Source of the DNA: Alphaproteobacteria bacterium
Lineage (GTDB): Bacteria > Pseudomonadota > Alphaproteobacteria > Micropepsales > Micropepsaceae
Length of the DNA: 50,880 bases
Direction of reading: 5' to 3'
NCBI GenBank assembly: GCA_013140995.1
Contig: JABFRX010000133.1
Coordinates: forward strand, 1-50,880
Position 1 is the stretch's first letter. Every line of letters begins with the position of its first letter. Shown here one piece after another: positions 33,399 through 43,626 of the stretch. A program made the translations under genes and the position numbers. Under the pieces are notes generated by a model that was given only the letters and a program-made list of their open reading frames with translations, had not been told where the DNA came from and made no database searches.

Positions 33399-35970
33399 CG
33401 CTTGCCAGCTTGAGCAACGGCGGCAGGACGAATAGGACGACAAACAAGATCCAGAGTAGCGAAATCATCAAGAGGGCGCCCATGGAGGATGTACCCGGAT
33501 GGCTCGAAAACCAAAGCGCGCCGAAGCCCGCGGCGGTGGCGCCGGCGCTGAACATCACGGCCCTGGTGAGCGGCGACTGCAACAGGGCGCGGTTCCCGGC
33601 ACGCCAGGCCATGACGAAGTAGATATCGAACGCGACGCCGATCCCGAACAGCAACGGCAAGGCGATGATGTTCGCGTAGTTGAGTTTGAGGCCGATCGCG
33701 ACGCAAGTGGCGAGTGTCAAGGCTCCGGCTAGGACGAGTGGTACGAGGGCGAAGAGAACGTCCCGCACGTCGCGCAAAGCGAGCGCGAGGATGAGGGCGA
33801 TGACGAGGAAAGAGTACACGCCTGCATCCGTGAATGCGCCGGTGATCGTGCGGCCGGATTCTTCGAGGGCGAGCGGCACGCCGACGGCGCCGGGCGCCAC
33901 CGCCTTCACGGCCGCGACGAAGCGCGAGAGCGCTGTGTTGTCGGTCGGGTCGCCCTTGGGGTAGATGCGCACGCGAAGCTCGCCCGACGGCGCGACGAAG
34001 TCGCGAGCGGTGTCTTTGGGTAGAGACTCGAGCGTCACGGGTCCGGCGGTGAGTAGACTGCGGACGTTACCAAGAAGAATGGGCAAGCCCGCAGTGACGA
34101 GTTCGGCGACCTTCTCGCGGGCCGCCGGGTCGGCGTTGGCGAGGCGGGCGAGCGAGGCCGCTAGAGAGGTTGCAGTCGCGCTGTTTGTCGTGGTGGCAGC
34201 GGCTTTGCGCAAGGCTTCGGCGGTCGCGCGGATGGAGGCGACGGTTTCGGCGTCGGTCGGCGCTGGTTTGGTGACGGCGGGATTGAGCGTGAGATCCAGC
34301 AGTAATTGGGCGTCGGCGACGAGCGCGAGTTTTTGCTCTTGGTCGTGCGGGATAAGGTCGTCGATCGTGACGGCTTTGGCGACAGCGGGAAGTGCGCGCA
34401 GGCGTGTAGCTAAAGCAGCGGCTTCCTCGCGTGAATTCGCGAGAGCGTCCATCGCGTTTGGCGAACGATCGGGATCGTGCGCCAGATCGAGCAGGGTCGA
34501 GATCGACTCCGATGCCCGCGAGCGGAGGTTCAAAAGGTTGAAGTCGAAGGCGAGACCTGGCAGCAGCGCGACGGCGGCAGCGCCTAGCGCAATCGCGAAG
34601 ACGACGAAGAGGCCCGGTAGGCGCAGTAGGGTGCGGTCGATAGCGCCGAGAGATGCGAACCCCGCTTCTTGCGCTTCGTCCTTCGGTTTCGTGAGTTTGA
34701 TGAGGGCTGGCAGTAGGGTCAGGCTAAGGAGGTAAGTGATCAGCATGCCGGTGCCCGCAATGAGACCGAGTTCGGCGACACCGCGGTAGCTCGTGGGAAG
34801 GAAGCCGTAGAAGCCGGCCGCGATTGCGAAGGCTGCCAAAGTCAGCGAAGGGCCGATGGCGCGGGCGGCTTCCACGATCGAATGGGTGAGATCACCCCGG
34901 TCATGACGCTCGGCGCGGTAGCGGACGCAGAACTGGATGCCGAAGTCGACGCCGAGGCCGACGAACAAGGCGACGAACGCGACGGACATGATGTTGAAGG
35001 CACCGACGAGGTAAAGGCCGAGCGCGGTGGTAACGGTGAGGCCGGTCAGGATGGTTGCGATAACGCACAGGATGAGACGCACGGATTTGAGCGCGAACCA
35101 AAGCATCAAGACGATCACGCCGATCGTGGCGGAGGCGATCGGGATCGCGTTCTCGGTAAGGGTGCCGAACTCTTCGTCGAAAATCGGTACCGGGCCGGTG
35201 AGACGGAGCGTCACGCCGTGCGCGGGCGTGAGGTTCAGACGTTGCGCGGCCTCGCGAATAGCGCGCGTCGGTTTCTCGCCGGGTTTGAGGGTGCCGAAGT
35301 TGACGGCCACGAGCGCTTCGATGACGCGGCGGGTTTCGCGCAAGTCCGGCTCGCCCGCCATCATCATCTTGCGCCAGGAAAGAGGTGCGGGTTTGCCGTC
35401 GAAGTGCGTCTTCAACGCGGCGTCAAACTCGCTGAGCGGGCGCTCCAACCGATCAAGCGTAATCGCGCCTCGCTCGACGCCCATCAGCGCGGTCGAGAGC
35501 GCGTCCATCGCGCCGCGCAAAGTCGGGTCGGCTGCGAGTGCGCCCAAGAACGGTTGGGCGGCGATAATTTGTTCGGTGGCGGATTGCGTTTGAGCGAGCG
35601 GCAGATAAAGCAGGCCGTTCTTCTCGAAGAACGAGCCGCCGCCAGGTTGGCGAAGCGACTGGAACAACGCGGGCTGGCGGCTGAGTTCGGCGGTCAGTTT
35701 TGCGGCGGCATCCTGTGCACGTTCGGGGGTCGCACCGTCGATCACGATCAGAATCATGTTCGCCGGCTGCGGGAACAGGGCGCGGAAGGCTGCTTCTTGT
35801 TTGCGCCAGGGGATTTCGGGCGAGACGAGTTTCGTGGTGTCGGTGTTAATCTTGAAATGTGTCGCGGCGAAATAGACAGCGTAAGAGGTCGCGACCAAGG
35901 CCAGCAAGGCAATCACAGGGGCGATACGGACGCACAGCCTGGTGCACGCGGCGATCAGAGATGCCAGCAC
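33382..35970 (-). CDS. hpnN: Hopanoid transporter HpnN (RND superfamily)
   Basis: An 862-residue inner-membrane transporter that moves hopanoids towards the outer membrane in bacteria such as Rhodopseudomonas. The start is GTG 35970, chosen because GAGGGG (35975-35980) lies just upstream and the product then begins at the usual short N-terminus before TM1 (IAPVIALLALVATSYAVYFA). Two RND repeats follow, each with a large periplasmic loop and a six-helix bundle (for example GLGVDFGIQFCVRYRAERHD in the first and LLFGIGVAFDIYFVMAWRAG in the second). The frame stays open upstream to 36111, but that would run into the DUF3297 promoter. hpnM is convergent and overlaps by 17 bp. Confidence 0.92.
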   Translation of the reverse strand: MLASLIAACTRLCVRIAPVIALLALVATSYAVYFAATHFKINTDTTKLVSPEIPWRKQEAAFRALFPQPANMILIVIDGATPERAQDAAAKLTAELSRQPALFQSLRQPGGGSFFEKNGLLYLPLAQTQSATEQIIAAQPFLGALAADPTLRGAMDALSTALMGVERGAITLDRLERPLSEFDAALKTHFDGKPAPLSWRKMMMAGEPDLRETRRVIEALVAVNFGTLKPGEKPTRAIREAAQRLNLTPAHGVTLRLTGPVPIFDEEFGTLTENAIPIASATIGVIVLMLWFALKSVRLILCVIATILTGLTVTTALGLYLVGAFNIMSVAFVALFVGLGVDFGIQFCVRYRAERHDRGDLTHSIVEAARAIGPSLTLAAFAIAAGFYGFLPTSYRGVAELGLIAGTGMLITYLLSLTLLPALIKLTKPKDEAQEAGFASLGAIDRTLLRLPGLFVVFAIALGAAAVALLPGLAFDFNLLNLRSRASESISTLLDLAHDPDRSPNAMDALANSREEAAALATRLRALPAVAKAVTIDDLIPHDQEQKLALVADAQLLLDLTLNPAVTKPAPTDAETVASIRATAEALRKAAATTTNSATATSLAASLARLANADPAAREKVAELVTAGLPILLGNVRSLLTAGPVTLESLPKDTARDFVAPSGELRVRIYPKGDPTDNTALSRFVAAVKAVAPGAVGVPLALEESGRTITGAFTDAGVYSFLVIALILALALRDVRDVLFALVPLVLAGALTLATCVAIGLKLNYANIIALPLLFGIGVAFDIYFVMAWRAGNRALLQSPLTRAVMFSAGATAAGFGALWFSSHPGTSSMGALLMISLLWILFVVLFVLPPLLKLASARSPS

Positions 35971-35974
35971 AACG

Positions 35975-35980
35975 CCCCTC
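35975..35980 (-). promoter_or_regulatory. Ribosome binding site deciding the hpnN start
   Basis: GAGGGG on the minus strand, four bases before GTG 35970. None of the upstream ATG candidates in the same frame has a comparable site. Confidence 0.65.
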
Positions 35981-36076
35981 GAACTTTGAGTCCCCTGGGC
36001 CTTATATCGCCCGAGGGGGTGCTTCAAAGTCAACGCCGGGGCGGCTATAGAGCGGCGAACGTTAAGGATGACCGCC

Positions 36077-36325
36077 ATGACTGCAACACCGCCGGACCGG
36101 CTTTCCGCCACACCCGAGAGCCCCCACTACAATGAGGAGCTGCTCAAGCGCGGCGTCGGGATCAAGTTCAACGGCGTGGAGAAGACGAACGTGGAGGAAT
36201 ATTGCGTGAGCGAAGGGTGGGTCAGGCTCGCTGCCGGGAACGCGCGCGACCGCAAGGGCAATCCGATGACGATCAAGCTCAAAGGCACCGTCGAGCCTTA
36301 CTTCAAGGACGAGGGCGCGAGTTAG
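36077..36325 (+). CDS. DUF3297 family protein
   Basis: An 82-residue conserved protein of unknown function. The core GIKFNGVEKTNVEEYCVSEG, WVRLAAGNARDRKGNPM and TIKLKGTVEPYFKD is nearly invariant in DUF3297 proteins. I choose ATG 36077 since AAGGA at 36064-36068 is correctly spaced for it; the ATG at 36068 overlaps that site. The single Cys in EYCVSEG is conserved in the homologues I know. It is divergent from hpnN and its stop overlaps the stop of convergent kdgK. Confidence 0.9.
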   Translation: MTATPPDRLSATPESPHYNEELLKRGVGIKFNGVEKTNVEEYCVSEGWVRLAAGNARDRKGNPMTIKLKGTVEPYFKDEGAS

Positions 36326-37317
36326 CGCCGGACGTCCAACGATGCTTCGGTCATTGCGGCGCGAACAGCGGCTTCGCCGAGGGTGAAGAAATCGCCCGGG
36401 ATCGAATGCTTCAAGCATGCTGCTGCGTGACCGAACTTAAGCGATTCGGCGTCGCTCATTCCGGTCAGGAGTCCGTGGATCATCCCGGCAGCGAACGCGT
36501 CGCCGGTGCCGACGCGGTCGACGATGCCGGAAAGTTCCGTGGCGGCGACCTCATGCGTCGAGGTTCGCGTATGCATCTTGGCGCCGTAGTCGAGATGCTC
36601 GACGGTATGCTGCGCACGCGTCGAGTAGGCGATGCGCTTCAGCTGCGGGAACGCGGTGAAGGCTGCAGCAACCGCGTCGCCGATGTTCGCGAACTTCTTT
36701 CCGAGTACGAGGCCGATGTCGCGCTCGTCGCCGAACAGAATGTCCGCCGTTTCGAAGAGTTGATGCAAGATGCCGGGCGCCTGGTCGTGCCAGCTCTCCC
36801 AGAGTTTGGAGCGATAGTTGCCGTCGAACGAAATACCGAGACCGCGCGCACGGGCGGCGCGTGCCATCGCGATCGCGGCGTCGGCGCTGGCACGCCCGAG
36901 CGCCGGTGTTACGCCGGACATGTGGAACCAGTCGGCGCCGTCGAGCGCCGTTACGTCGGCGCACAGGTTGGGTCCGGCTGCGAACGACGAGCCTGCGCGG
37001 TCGTAGTGAATTTCGGACGGCCTGCGCACGGCTCCGGGTGTGTAGAAAAATAGGCCGAGCCGGCCGGGACCACGTTTGACGCTGCGCACGTCAACTCCCC
37101 AACGTCGTAGTTCGGCAACGACGGCATCGCCCAGCGCGCCATCGGGCACGACGGTGAGCATCTGCGCGTCGTGACCGAAGGAGGCAAGCGCGACGGCGAC
37201 GTTCGCCTCTGCACCGGCAAACGTTGCGCGCAGATTTGCCGTCTGCAACAGCAGTTCGCGACCAGGTGGCGCGAGGCGCAGTAAAATCTCACCGAAGCAC
37301 ACGATGCGTTTGGTCAC
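36322..37317 (-). CDS. kdgK: 2-keto-3-deoxygluconate kinase (PfkB family)
   Basis: A 331-residue sugar kinase. The N-terminal IVCFGEILLRLAPPG and the substrate strand GAEANVAVALASFGH are the KdgK signature. The PfkB anion-hole motif GTGDAF lies at 270-275, with catalytic Asp273. The reaction is ATP-dependent phosphorylation of 2-keto-3-deoxy-D-gluconate, feeding Entner-Doudoroff aldolase. No eda or uronate genes are adjacent, so the assignment to KDG and not another ketose or ribose-like sugar rests on motif similarity alone. It converges with the DUF3297 gene by a 4-nt overlap. Confidence 0.85.
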   Translation of the reverse strand: MTKRIVCFGEILLRLAPPGRELLLQTANLRATFAGAEANVAVALASFGHDAQMLTVVPDGALGDAVVAELRRWGVDVRSVKRGPGRLGLFFYTPGAVRRPSEIHYDRAGSSFAAGPNLCADVTALDGADWFHMSGVTPALGRASADAAIAMARAARARGLGISFDGNYRSKLWESWHDQAPGILHQLFETADILFGDERDIGLVLGKKFANIGDAVAAAFTAFPQLKRIAYSTRAQHTVEHLDYGAKMHTRTSTHEVAATELSGIVDRVGTGDAFAAGMIHGLLTGMSDAESLKFGHAAACLKHSIPGDFFTLGEAAVRAAMTEASLDVRR

Positions 37318-37433
37318 GCGATTCCTCTGGTTCGTTGGATCATCGTTAGCACGGAATGTGCCATCCGATGCAGTTGTACAACAGCGAAGACTGCGACAAG
37401 CTGTAACTCGTACGAACGGGAAGGGCTTTCCGC

Positions 37434-37709
37434 ATGAATGACGACATCCGCGCCTTGGCGCGTGCCCGCTGGCGGGTCGCGATCGGCCTCTCGGCGGCGG
37501 TGTTTGCGCTGTATTTCGGGTTCATCTTTGCAGTCGCGTTTGCCAAAGAGGCGATTGCCGCACAGGTAGTGCCGGGCGTGAGCCTTGGGATCGTCATTGG
37601 CGCGCTAGTAATCGTAGGCGCCTGGATCACCACGTGGATTTATGTCGTTTGGGCGAACCGGCATTTCGACACAGGCCTAAAAGCGATCAACGAGAAGACG
37701 CACGGATGA
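37434..37709 (+). CDS. DUF485 membrane protein (YjcH-like)
   Basis: A 91-residue protein with two membrane helices (about 20-42, IGLSAAVFALYFGFIFAVAF; and about 50-75, GVSLGIVIGALVIVGAWITT) and the closing IYVVWANRHFD typical of DUF485. Members sit directly upstream of acetate permease actP and are thought to assist it. Here the genes overlap as ATGA, so translation is coupled. The ribosome site GGGAAGGG lies before the ATG. Confidence 0.92.
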   Translation: MNDDIRALARARWRVAIGLSAAVFALYFGFIFAVAFAKEAIAAQVVPGVSLGIVIGALVIVGAWITTWIYVVWANRHFDTGLKAINEKTHG

Positions 37710-39253
37710 ACACGACCGTGCCCGCGACCAGCCTGGGCGAGCCCAACTTCACGGCGATTGCGTTTTTCCTGGTGTTCATCGCGGCGACGCTCGGCATCAC
37801 CTATTGGGCGGCGCGCAAGACGAAGACGACGGAGGAGTATTTTGCGGCCGGCCGGTCAATCAGCGGCCGGCAGAACGGCTTCGCGCTGGCAGGCGATTAT
37901 ATGAGCGCGGCGAGCTTCCTCGGCATCGCCGGTTTGGTGTCGCTGTCGGGTTTCGACGGGTTGATCTATTCGACCGGGTGGCTGGTCGGTTGGCCGGTCG
38001 TGCTGTTCCTGATCGCAGAACCACTGCGCAATCTAGGCAAATATACGTTCGCGGATGTCGTGAGTTTCCGGCTGAAGCAGACGCCTGTTCGCGTCGCGGC
38101 GGCAATTGGAACGCTCGCCGTCGTCACGCTCTATCTGATCGCGCAGATGGTGGGTGCCGGGAATCTCATCAAACTGATGTTCGGCATCTCGTATGAGGCG
38201 GCTGTCGTCAGTGTCGGCATCGTGATGCTGGCCTACGTCCTGTTCGGCGGCATGATCGCGACGACTTGGGTGCAAATCGTCAAGGCGGTGCTATTGCTCG
38301 GCGGCGCAGCGTTGCTGTGCTTCCTGACGTTGGCGCAGTTTTCGTTCAATCCGGCGGTTCTATTCTCAAAGGCTGCTGAGATGTACGGCACGGAAGTGTT
38401 GGCGCCGGGCAAGCAGGTTGCCAATCCCTGGGATGCGATCTCGCTGGGTCTGGCGTTGATGTTCGGTACGGCTGGCCTGCCGCACATTCTGATGCGCTTC
38501 TATACGGTGCCGGATGCGAAGGCCGCGCGTCAGTCGGTGTTTTGGGCGACGGGCCTGATCGGCGTGTTCTATTTGATGACGTTCGTCCTGGGGTTCGGCG
38601 CGATGGTGCTGGTCGGGCGCGAGGCGATCATGGCCGTCGACAAGGGCGGCAACATGGCCGCACCGCTGCTCGCCGAAGTGTTGGGCGGCACCGGGTTGCT
38701 CGGCTTCATCGCGGCAGTGGCGTTTGCGACGATCCTTGCCGTCGTAGCCGGATTGACCCTGTCTGGTGCGGCCGCGCTTAGCCACGACTTGTGGGTCTCG
38801 GTGTACCGCAAAGGCGACGCGCCACACGAGGAACAGTTGATGGTCGCGCGGCTCGCAACGGTTGTTCTTGGAATCGTCGCGATCGTTCTTGGCATTGTGT
38901 TTCAGGGACAGAACGTCGCCTTCATGGTGGGTCTTGCCTTTGCTGTCGCGGCGTCGGGGAACTTTCCGGCGCTCGTGCTCTCGATCTTCTGGCGCGGTTT
39001 CACGACGGGTGGCGCTGTGACTTCGATCGTGACGGGAACGGTGGCGAGTTTGGTTTTGATCGCGATTTCGCCGACGATCATGATCGATTTGATGGGTGGC
39101 CAGAGTGCGATCTTTCCCCTAAAGAATCCGGCGATCGTGACGATCCCACTGGGGTTTGCGACTGGGATTCTGGTGTCACTGCTGGCGCCGGAAGCGAAGG
39201 CGAGTGCGGCGTTTGACGCGAAGGAGCGGCGCATGATCACGGGGGCGGAATAG
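37706..39253 (+). CDS. actP: Cation/acetate symporter ActP
   Basis: A 515-residue sodium:solute symporter of the SSS family with about 13 membrane helices. The N-terminal AAGRSISGRQNGFALAGDYM and SAASFLGIAGLVSLSGFDG are signatures of the ActP group. A central FGTAGLPHILMRFYTVPDA is also typical. It imports acetate and similar short monocarboxylates such as propionate or glycolate. The ATG at 37706 overlaps the DUF485 stop. No acetyl-CoA synthetase gene is adjacent. A repeat element with a terminator-like hairpin follows the stop. Confidence 0.93.
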   Translation: MNTTVPATSLGEPNFTAIAFFLVFIAATLGITYWAARKTKTTEEYFAAGRSISGRQNGFALAGDYMSAASFLGIAGLVSLSGFDGLIYSTGWLVGWPVVLFLIAEPLRNLGKYTFADVVSFRLKQTPVRVAAAIGTLAVVTLYLIAQMVGAGNLIKLMFGISYEAAVVSVGIVMLAYVLFGGMIATTWVQIVKAVLLLGGAALLCFLTLAQFSFNPAVLFSKAAEMYGTEVLAPGKQVANPWDAISLGLALMFGTAGLPHILMRFYTVPDAKAARQSVFWATGLIGVFYLMTFVLGFGAMVLVGREAIMAVDKGGNMAAPLLAEVLGGTGLLGFIAAVAFATILAVVAGLTLSGAAALSHDLWVSVYRKGDAPHEEQLMVARLATVVLGIVAIVLGIVFQGQNVAFMVGLAFAVAASGNFPALVLSIFWRGFTTGGAVTSIVTGTVASLVLIAISPTIMIDLMGGQSAIFPLKNPAIVTIPLGFATGILVSLLAPEAKASAAFDAKERRMITGAE

Positions 39254-39255
39254 GT

Positions 39256-39374
39256 TGGGAGCGCGGGCGTCCCGCGCGCTCCTTCTTCTTTCCTATCAAC
39301 TCAACCCTATCAACTCAACGCGCGCGGCGAGTTGGAGGTGCAGTCAAGAGCGGGCGTCCCCGCCCGCGCTCCCA
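39256..39374. repeat. Small inverted-repeat element between actP and mepA
   Basis: A 119-bp element with perfect 14-bp terminal inverted repeats (TGGGAGCGCGGGCG at 39256-39269 and its complement at 39361-39374). The left end folds into a GC hairpin (GGAGCGCG / CGCGCTCC) followed by TTCTTCTTT, which may terminate actP. Inside is a perfect tandem pair of CCTATCAACTCAAC (39292-39305 and 39306-39319). It has the look of a non-coding MITE-like or REP-type element; only one copy is present here. Confidence 0.75.
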
Positions 39375-39385
39375 GACTGGTTTTT

Positions 39386-40312
39386 TCACCCGCGCTCCGT
39401 GAGGACGCGCCGACACTCGGCCGGTAGGCCGTCGAGTTTCATTGGTTCGCGTGGGACGTAGGTGCCTGGCTTCGGCTTCATCCACGAGCGGTCGGTGAAC
39501 CAGGATTGCAATTCCGCGCCGCAGCCGTCGCCTTCGGGAGGTTCATCCTGCGGTTTGCAGTCGGCGCTGCCGGTTGGACAAGCGAGGCGGACGTGCATGT
39601 GTGCGGCGTGGCCGGTCCACGGGCGTAGTTTGCGCAACCACGAGCGGTCGCCGCTCACCGGGCGGTCGCACATCGCGCGCTTGATCGGCGGCGAGATGAA
39701 GATGCGCTCAACCTCGTCCGCTTCCGCCGCGCGACGGAGCATCGAATACTGCGCGTCGCCGAAGCCGCTGGTCACACGCAGCGTGTTGAAGTTGACCAGC
39801 CCAGGTGGCTCATAGTCTTCGAGATCGCTCGCGCTCAATTTTCGCGCAGGTATAGGCGTGAGCCAGATATCGGCGTCGAGACCCACTTGATGCGACGTGT
39901 GATCGGAGGGCAGAGGGCCGCCGCGAGGTTGGGCCAGATCGCCGACGAGCAAACCGCGATGGCCGTCTGCGGCGACGCGCTCCCCCAACGTCTCGACAAA
40001 GGCGATCAGGTGTGGATGCCCCCAAGCCCGATTGCGCGACGGGTTCATCACCTGCCAGTACGTTCCATCGACTGGCAACTGTGATGCGCCGCCAAGGCAA
40101 CCGCGTGTGTAAGAGCCGATGACTTCTGCGCCGCCTGTCGTTCCCGTTCGCACGGCGGCGAAATGGCGCGATGCTGGTGCGTCTTCGGAAAGCGTGGACG
40201 CCGTTGCTTGCGGCTGAGGCTGCGATGGCGCCATTGCAACGGTCGGCTTGCTCTCGCAGGCTGCGAGGCCGAGTGCAATGCACAGGATTGCGGCGCGGAC
40301 GGGTGAGGGCAT
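39386..40312 (-). CDS. mepA: Penicillin-insensitive murein endopeptidase
   Basis: A 308-residue periplasmic zinc endopeptidase that cuts D-Ala-meso-DAP cross-links in peptidoglycan. The lipoprotein signal has lipobox LAAC (CIALGLAACESKP), so this copy is probably lipid-anchored. The MepA core includes LPVDGTYWQVMNPSRNRAWG and the LAS-type metal site SDHTSHQVGLDADIW, with the distal His in HAAHMHVRLACP. Six or more Cys residues in the C-terminal half are arranged as in E. coli MepA, where they form disulfides. It converges with actP across the small repeat element. Confidence 0.92.
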   Translation of the reverse strand: MPSPVRAAILCIALGLAACESKPTVAMAPSQPQPQATASTLSEDAPASRHFAAVRTGTTGGAEVIGSYTRGCLGGASQLPVDGTYWQVMNPSRNRAWGHPHLIAFVETLGERVAADGHRGLLVGDLAQPRGGPLPSDHTSHQVGLDADIWLTPIPARKLSASDLEDYEPPGLVNFNTLRVTSGFGDAQYSMLRRAAEADEVERIFISPPIKRAMCDRPVSGDRSWLRKLRPWTGHAAHMHVRLACPTGSADCKPQDEPPEGDGCGAELQSWFTDRSWMKPKPGTYVPREPMKLDGLPAECRRVLTERG

Positions 40313-40510
40313 GGGCGTTCCCTTAGCGAATCCGAAGGGCGCAAATATCTGCGCGGTTCGTGGCGGAAGCTAGGCCGCCCCGCTTGGATTGGCGCCAAAT
40401 TCCACCATCTTTGCCGCAGAAGCGAGGGGTGGCCATCGATGGCTGCTTCGGCTACAACCCGCGGCTTCTTGGGCGTCCTTTGCGCTCAGCGATTAATTCG
40501 AGCTAGCCCG

Positions 40511-40942
40511 ATGACAGCCTTGTTCCCGGTTCTTTTGACCATCCAAATCGTCGTATGCGTTGCGATGATCGGCGTGATCCTTCTTCAGCGTTCGGAAGGC
40601 GGCGGGTTGGGTTTGGGCACTGGCGGCGGCGCCGGCGGGCTGATGACGGGCCGTGGTGCAGCGAATGCGTTGACGCGCACAACGGTGATTCTGGGGGTAA
40701 TCTTCATCAGCACATCGATTGCGTTGGCGCTCGTCGCCAAGGCGACGCGCACCGCCGGACCGCTTACACCGGGAACCGATGGCCCAATGACGACGCTTCC
40801 CGGGGCGCCGACACCTTCGACCACACCGCTGCCGGCGCCTGTAAATCCCCCTGCAACGCCGGTTCCCTCTGCGCCTGCCGCGCCGGCACCTGCCGGTGGA
40901 CAACCCGCACCTTCGGCGCCGCCAAGCGGCGGTACGCCATAG
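40511..40942 (+). CDS. secG: Preprotein translocase subunit SecG
   Basis: A 143-residue SecG that joins SecYE in the Sec channel. Two membrane helices frame the family signature LLQRSEGGGLGLGTGGGAGG and the cytosolic loop MTGRGAANALTRTT. The second helix is VILGVIFISTSIALALV. After residue 85 comes a long Pro/Ala-rich tail (TPSTTPLPAPVNPPATP), which is common in alphaproteobacterial SecG and probably disordered. The ATG at 40511 gives the standard N-terminus. pyrG follows 111 bp downstream on the same strand. Confidence 0.95.
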   Translation: MTALFPVLLTIQIVVCVAMIGVILLQRSEGGGLGLGTGGGAGGLMTGRGAANALTRTTVILGVIFISTSIALALVAKATRTAGPLTPGTDGPMTTLPGAPTPSTTPLPAPVNPPATPVPSAPAAPAPAGGQPAPSAPPSGGTP

Positions 40943-41038
40943 CGGATTTCCGCGCTCGTTAACGTGCCGTGCGTGCCCCGTGAAACGCGTTCCACGAGAC
41001 GCGCCGGGAATCTTCTTGTTTGCGTTCTCTCTTGCTGA

Positions 41039-42682
<1,644 letters not shown>

Positions 42683-42700
42683 GTGCTTTGCACGTTAGGG

Positions 42701-43549
42701 TCAGCGCACGGCTTGATGCACGCCCTTTAGCGTTGCCAACAGCTGTGCGGCGCTATTGAGCGGCAAGCAGCTTGGCCCATCGCAGAGCGCTTTGTCTGGA
42801 TCGGGGTGGAACTCTAGGAAGATGCCGTCCGCGCCTGCTGCGATGGCGGCTTTCGCTATGATGGGTACGCCTTCGCGCCGTCCGCCGGTGGAGCCGCCGT
42901 TTGTGCGCGGGTCGGCGCCGGGAAGTTGGACCGCGTGCGTCGCGTCGATGGTGACGGGAACGCCGAGGCGCTGCATCTCGCCGATGCCGAGCATGTCGAC
43001 GACGAGGTTGTTGTAACCGAAAGACGTGCCGCGTTCGCAAAGCACGATGTCGAGCTTCGGCGCGACCTCGCGGGCTTTGGTGATGATGTTCTTGCAATCC
43101 CAGGGGGCCAGGAACTGGGCCTTCTTGACGTGCAGGCAACCGCCGGCGGCTTCGGTCGCGCGGGCCGCGGCGATGACGAGGTCTGTCTGGCGTACGAGGA
43201 ATGCGGGGACCTGGACGAGATCGGCGACGGCGGCGACAGGCTCGGCCTGATCGATTTCGTGCAGATCGGTTGCGATTGGAACGTTCAGCTGCCGCTTCAC
43301 CTCGGCGAGCATTGCGAGACCGTCTTTCAAGCCGGGACCGCGGTAGCTTTTGATCGAGGAGCGGTTCGCTTTGTCGAAGCTTGCCTTGAAGACATAGGGC
43401 AGGCCGAGCTTCGCGGTTGTTTCCTTCAGCTGACGGCCGACGCTGAGCGCGAGATCGAGGCTCTCGAGAACATTGAGGCCCGCGATGACGAACAGCGGCT
43501 GACCCGCACCGATCGCGATATTCCAACGCTTGAGAGTGACAGCGGCCAT
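42701..43549 (-). CDS. kdsA: 3-deoxy-8-phosphooctulonate synthase (KDO8P synthase)
   Basis: A 282-residue TIM-barrel enzyme that condenses PEP with arabinose 5-phosphate to make KDO 8-phosphate for lipopolysaccharide. The active-site strand reads FVIAGLNVLES, with Asn26 at the position that is Cys in metal-dependent enzymes, so this is expected to be the metal-independent type. Other motifs are KASFDKANRSS, RGPGLKDGLAML and ATDLHEIDQAEPV. The start is supported by GGAGG upstream. In many alphaproteobacteria it lies between pyrG and eno, as here, but in this window it is on the opposite strand. Confidence 0.96.
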   Translation of the reverse strand: MAAVTLKRWNIAIGAGQPLFVIAGLNVLESLDLALSVGRQLKETTAKLGLPYVFKASFDKANRSSIKSYRGPGLKDGLAMLAEVKRQLNVPIATDLHEIDQAEPVAAVADLVQVPAFLVRQTDLVIAAARATEAAGGCLHVKKAQFLAPWDCKNIITKAREVAPKLDIVLCERGTSFGYNNLVVDMLGIGEMQRLGVPVTIDATHAVQLPGADPRTNGGSTGGRREGVPIIAKAAIAAGADGIFLEFHPDPDKALCDGPSCLPLNSAAQLLATLKGVHQAVR

Positions 43550-43626
43550 AGGCGCCTCCGAACTAGCTGGGCGGCATGGGTAGCATTTGGCTTGCCGCCC
43601 GCGCTAGTCCGTGAAACCGCCGGTTT

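Noticed and set aside
34882-36135. 417-codon plus-strand frame antisense to hpnN
   Set aside because: A shadow of the RND transporter gene; Glu/Arg/Gly-rich with no domain, and it overlaps the hpnN start region.
40980-41002. parS-like sequence near pyrG
   Set aside because: About 10 of 14 positions match the GTTTCACGTGAAAC core by eye, too few for a ParB site, and no parAB genes are nearby.
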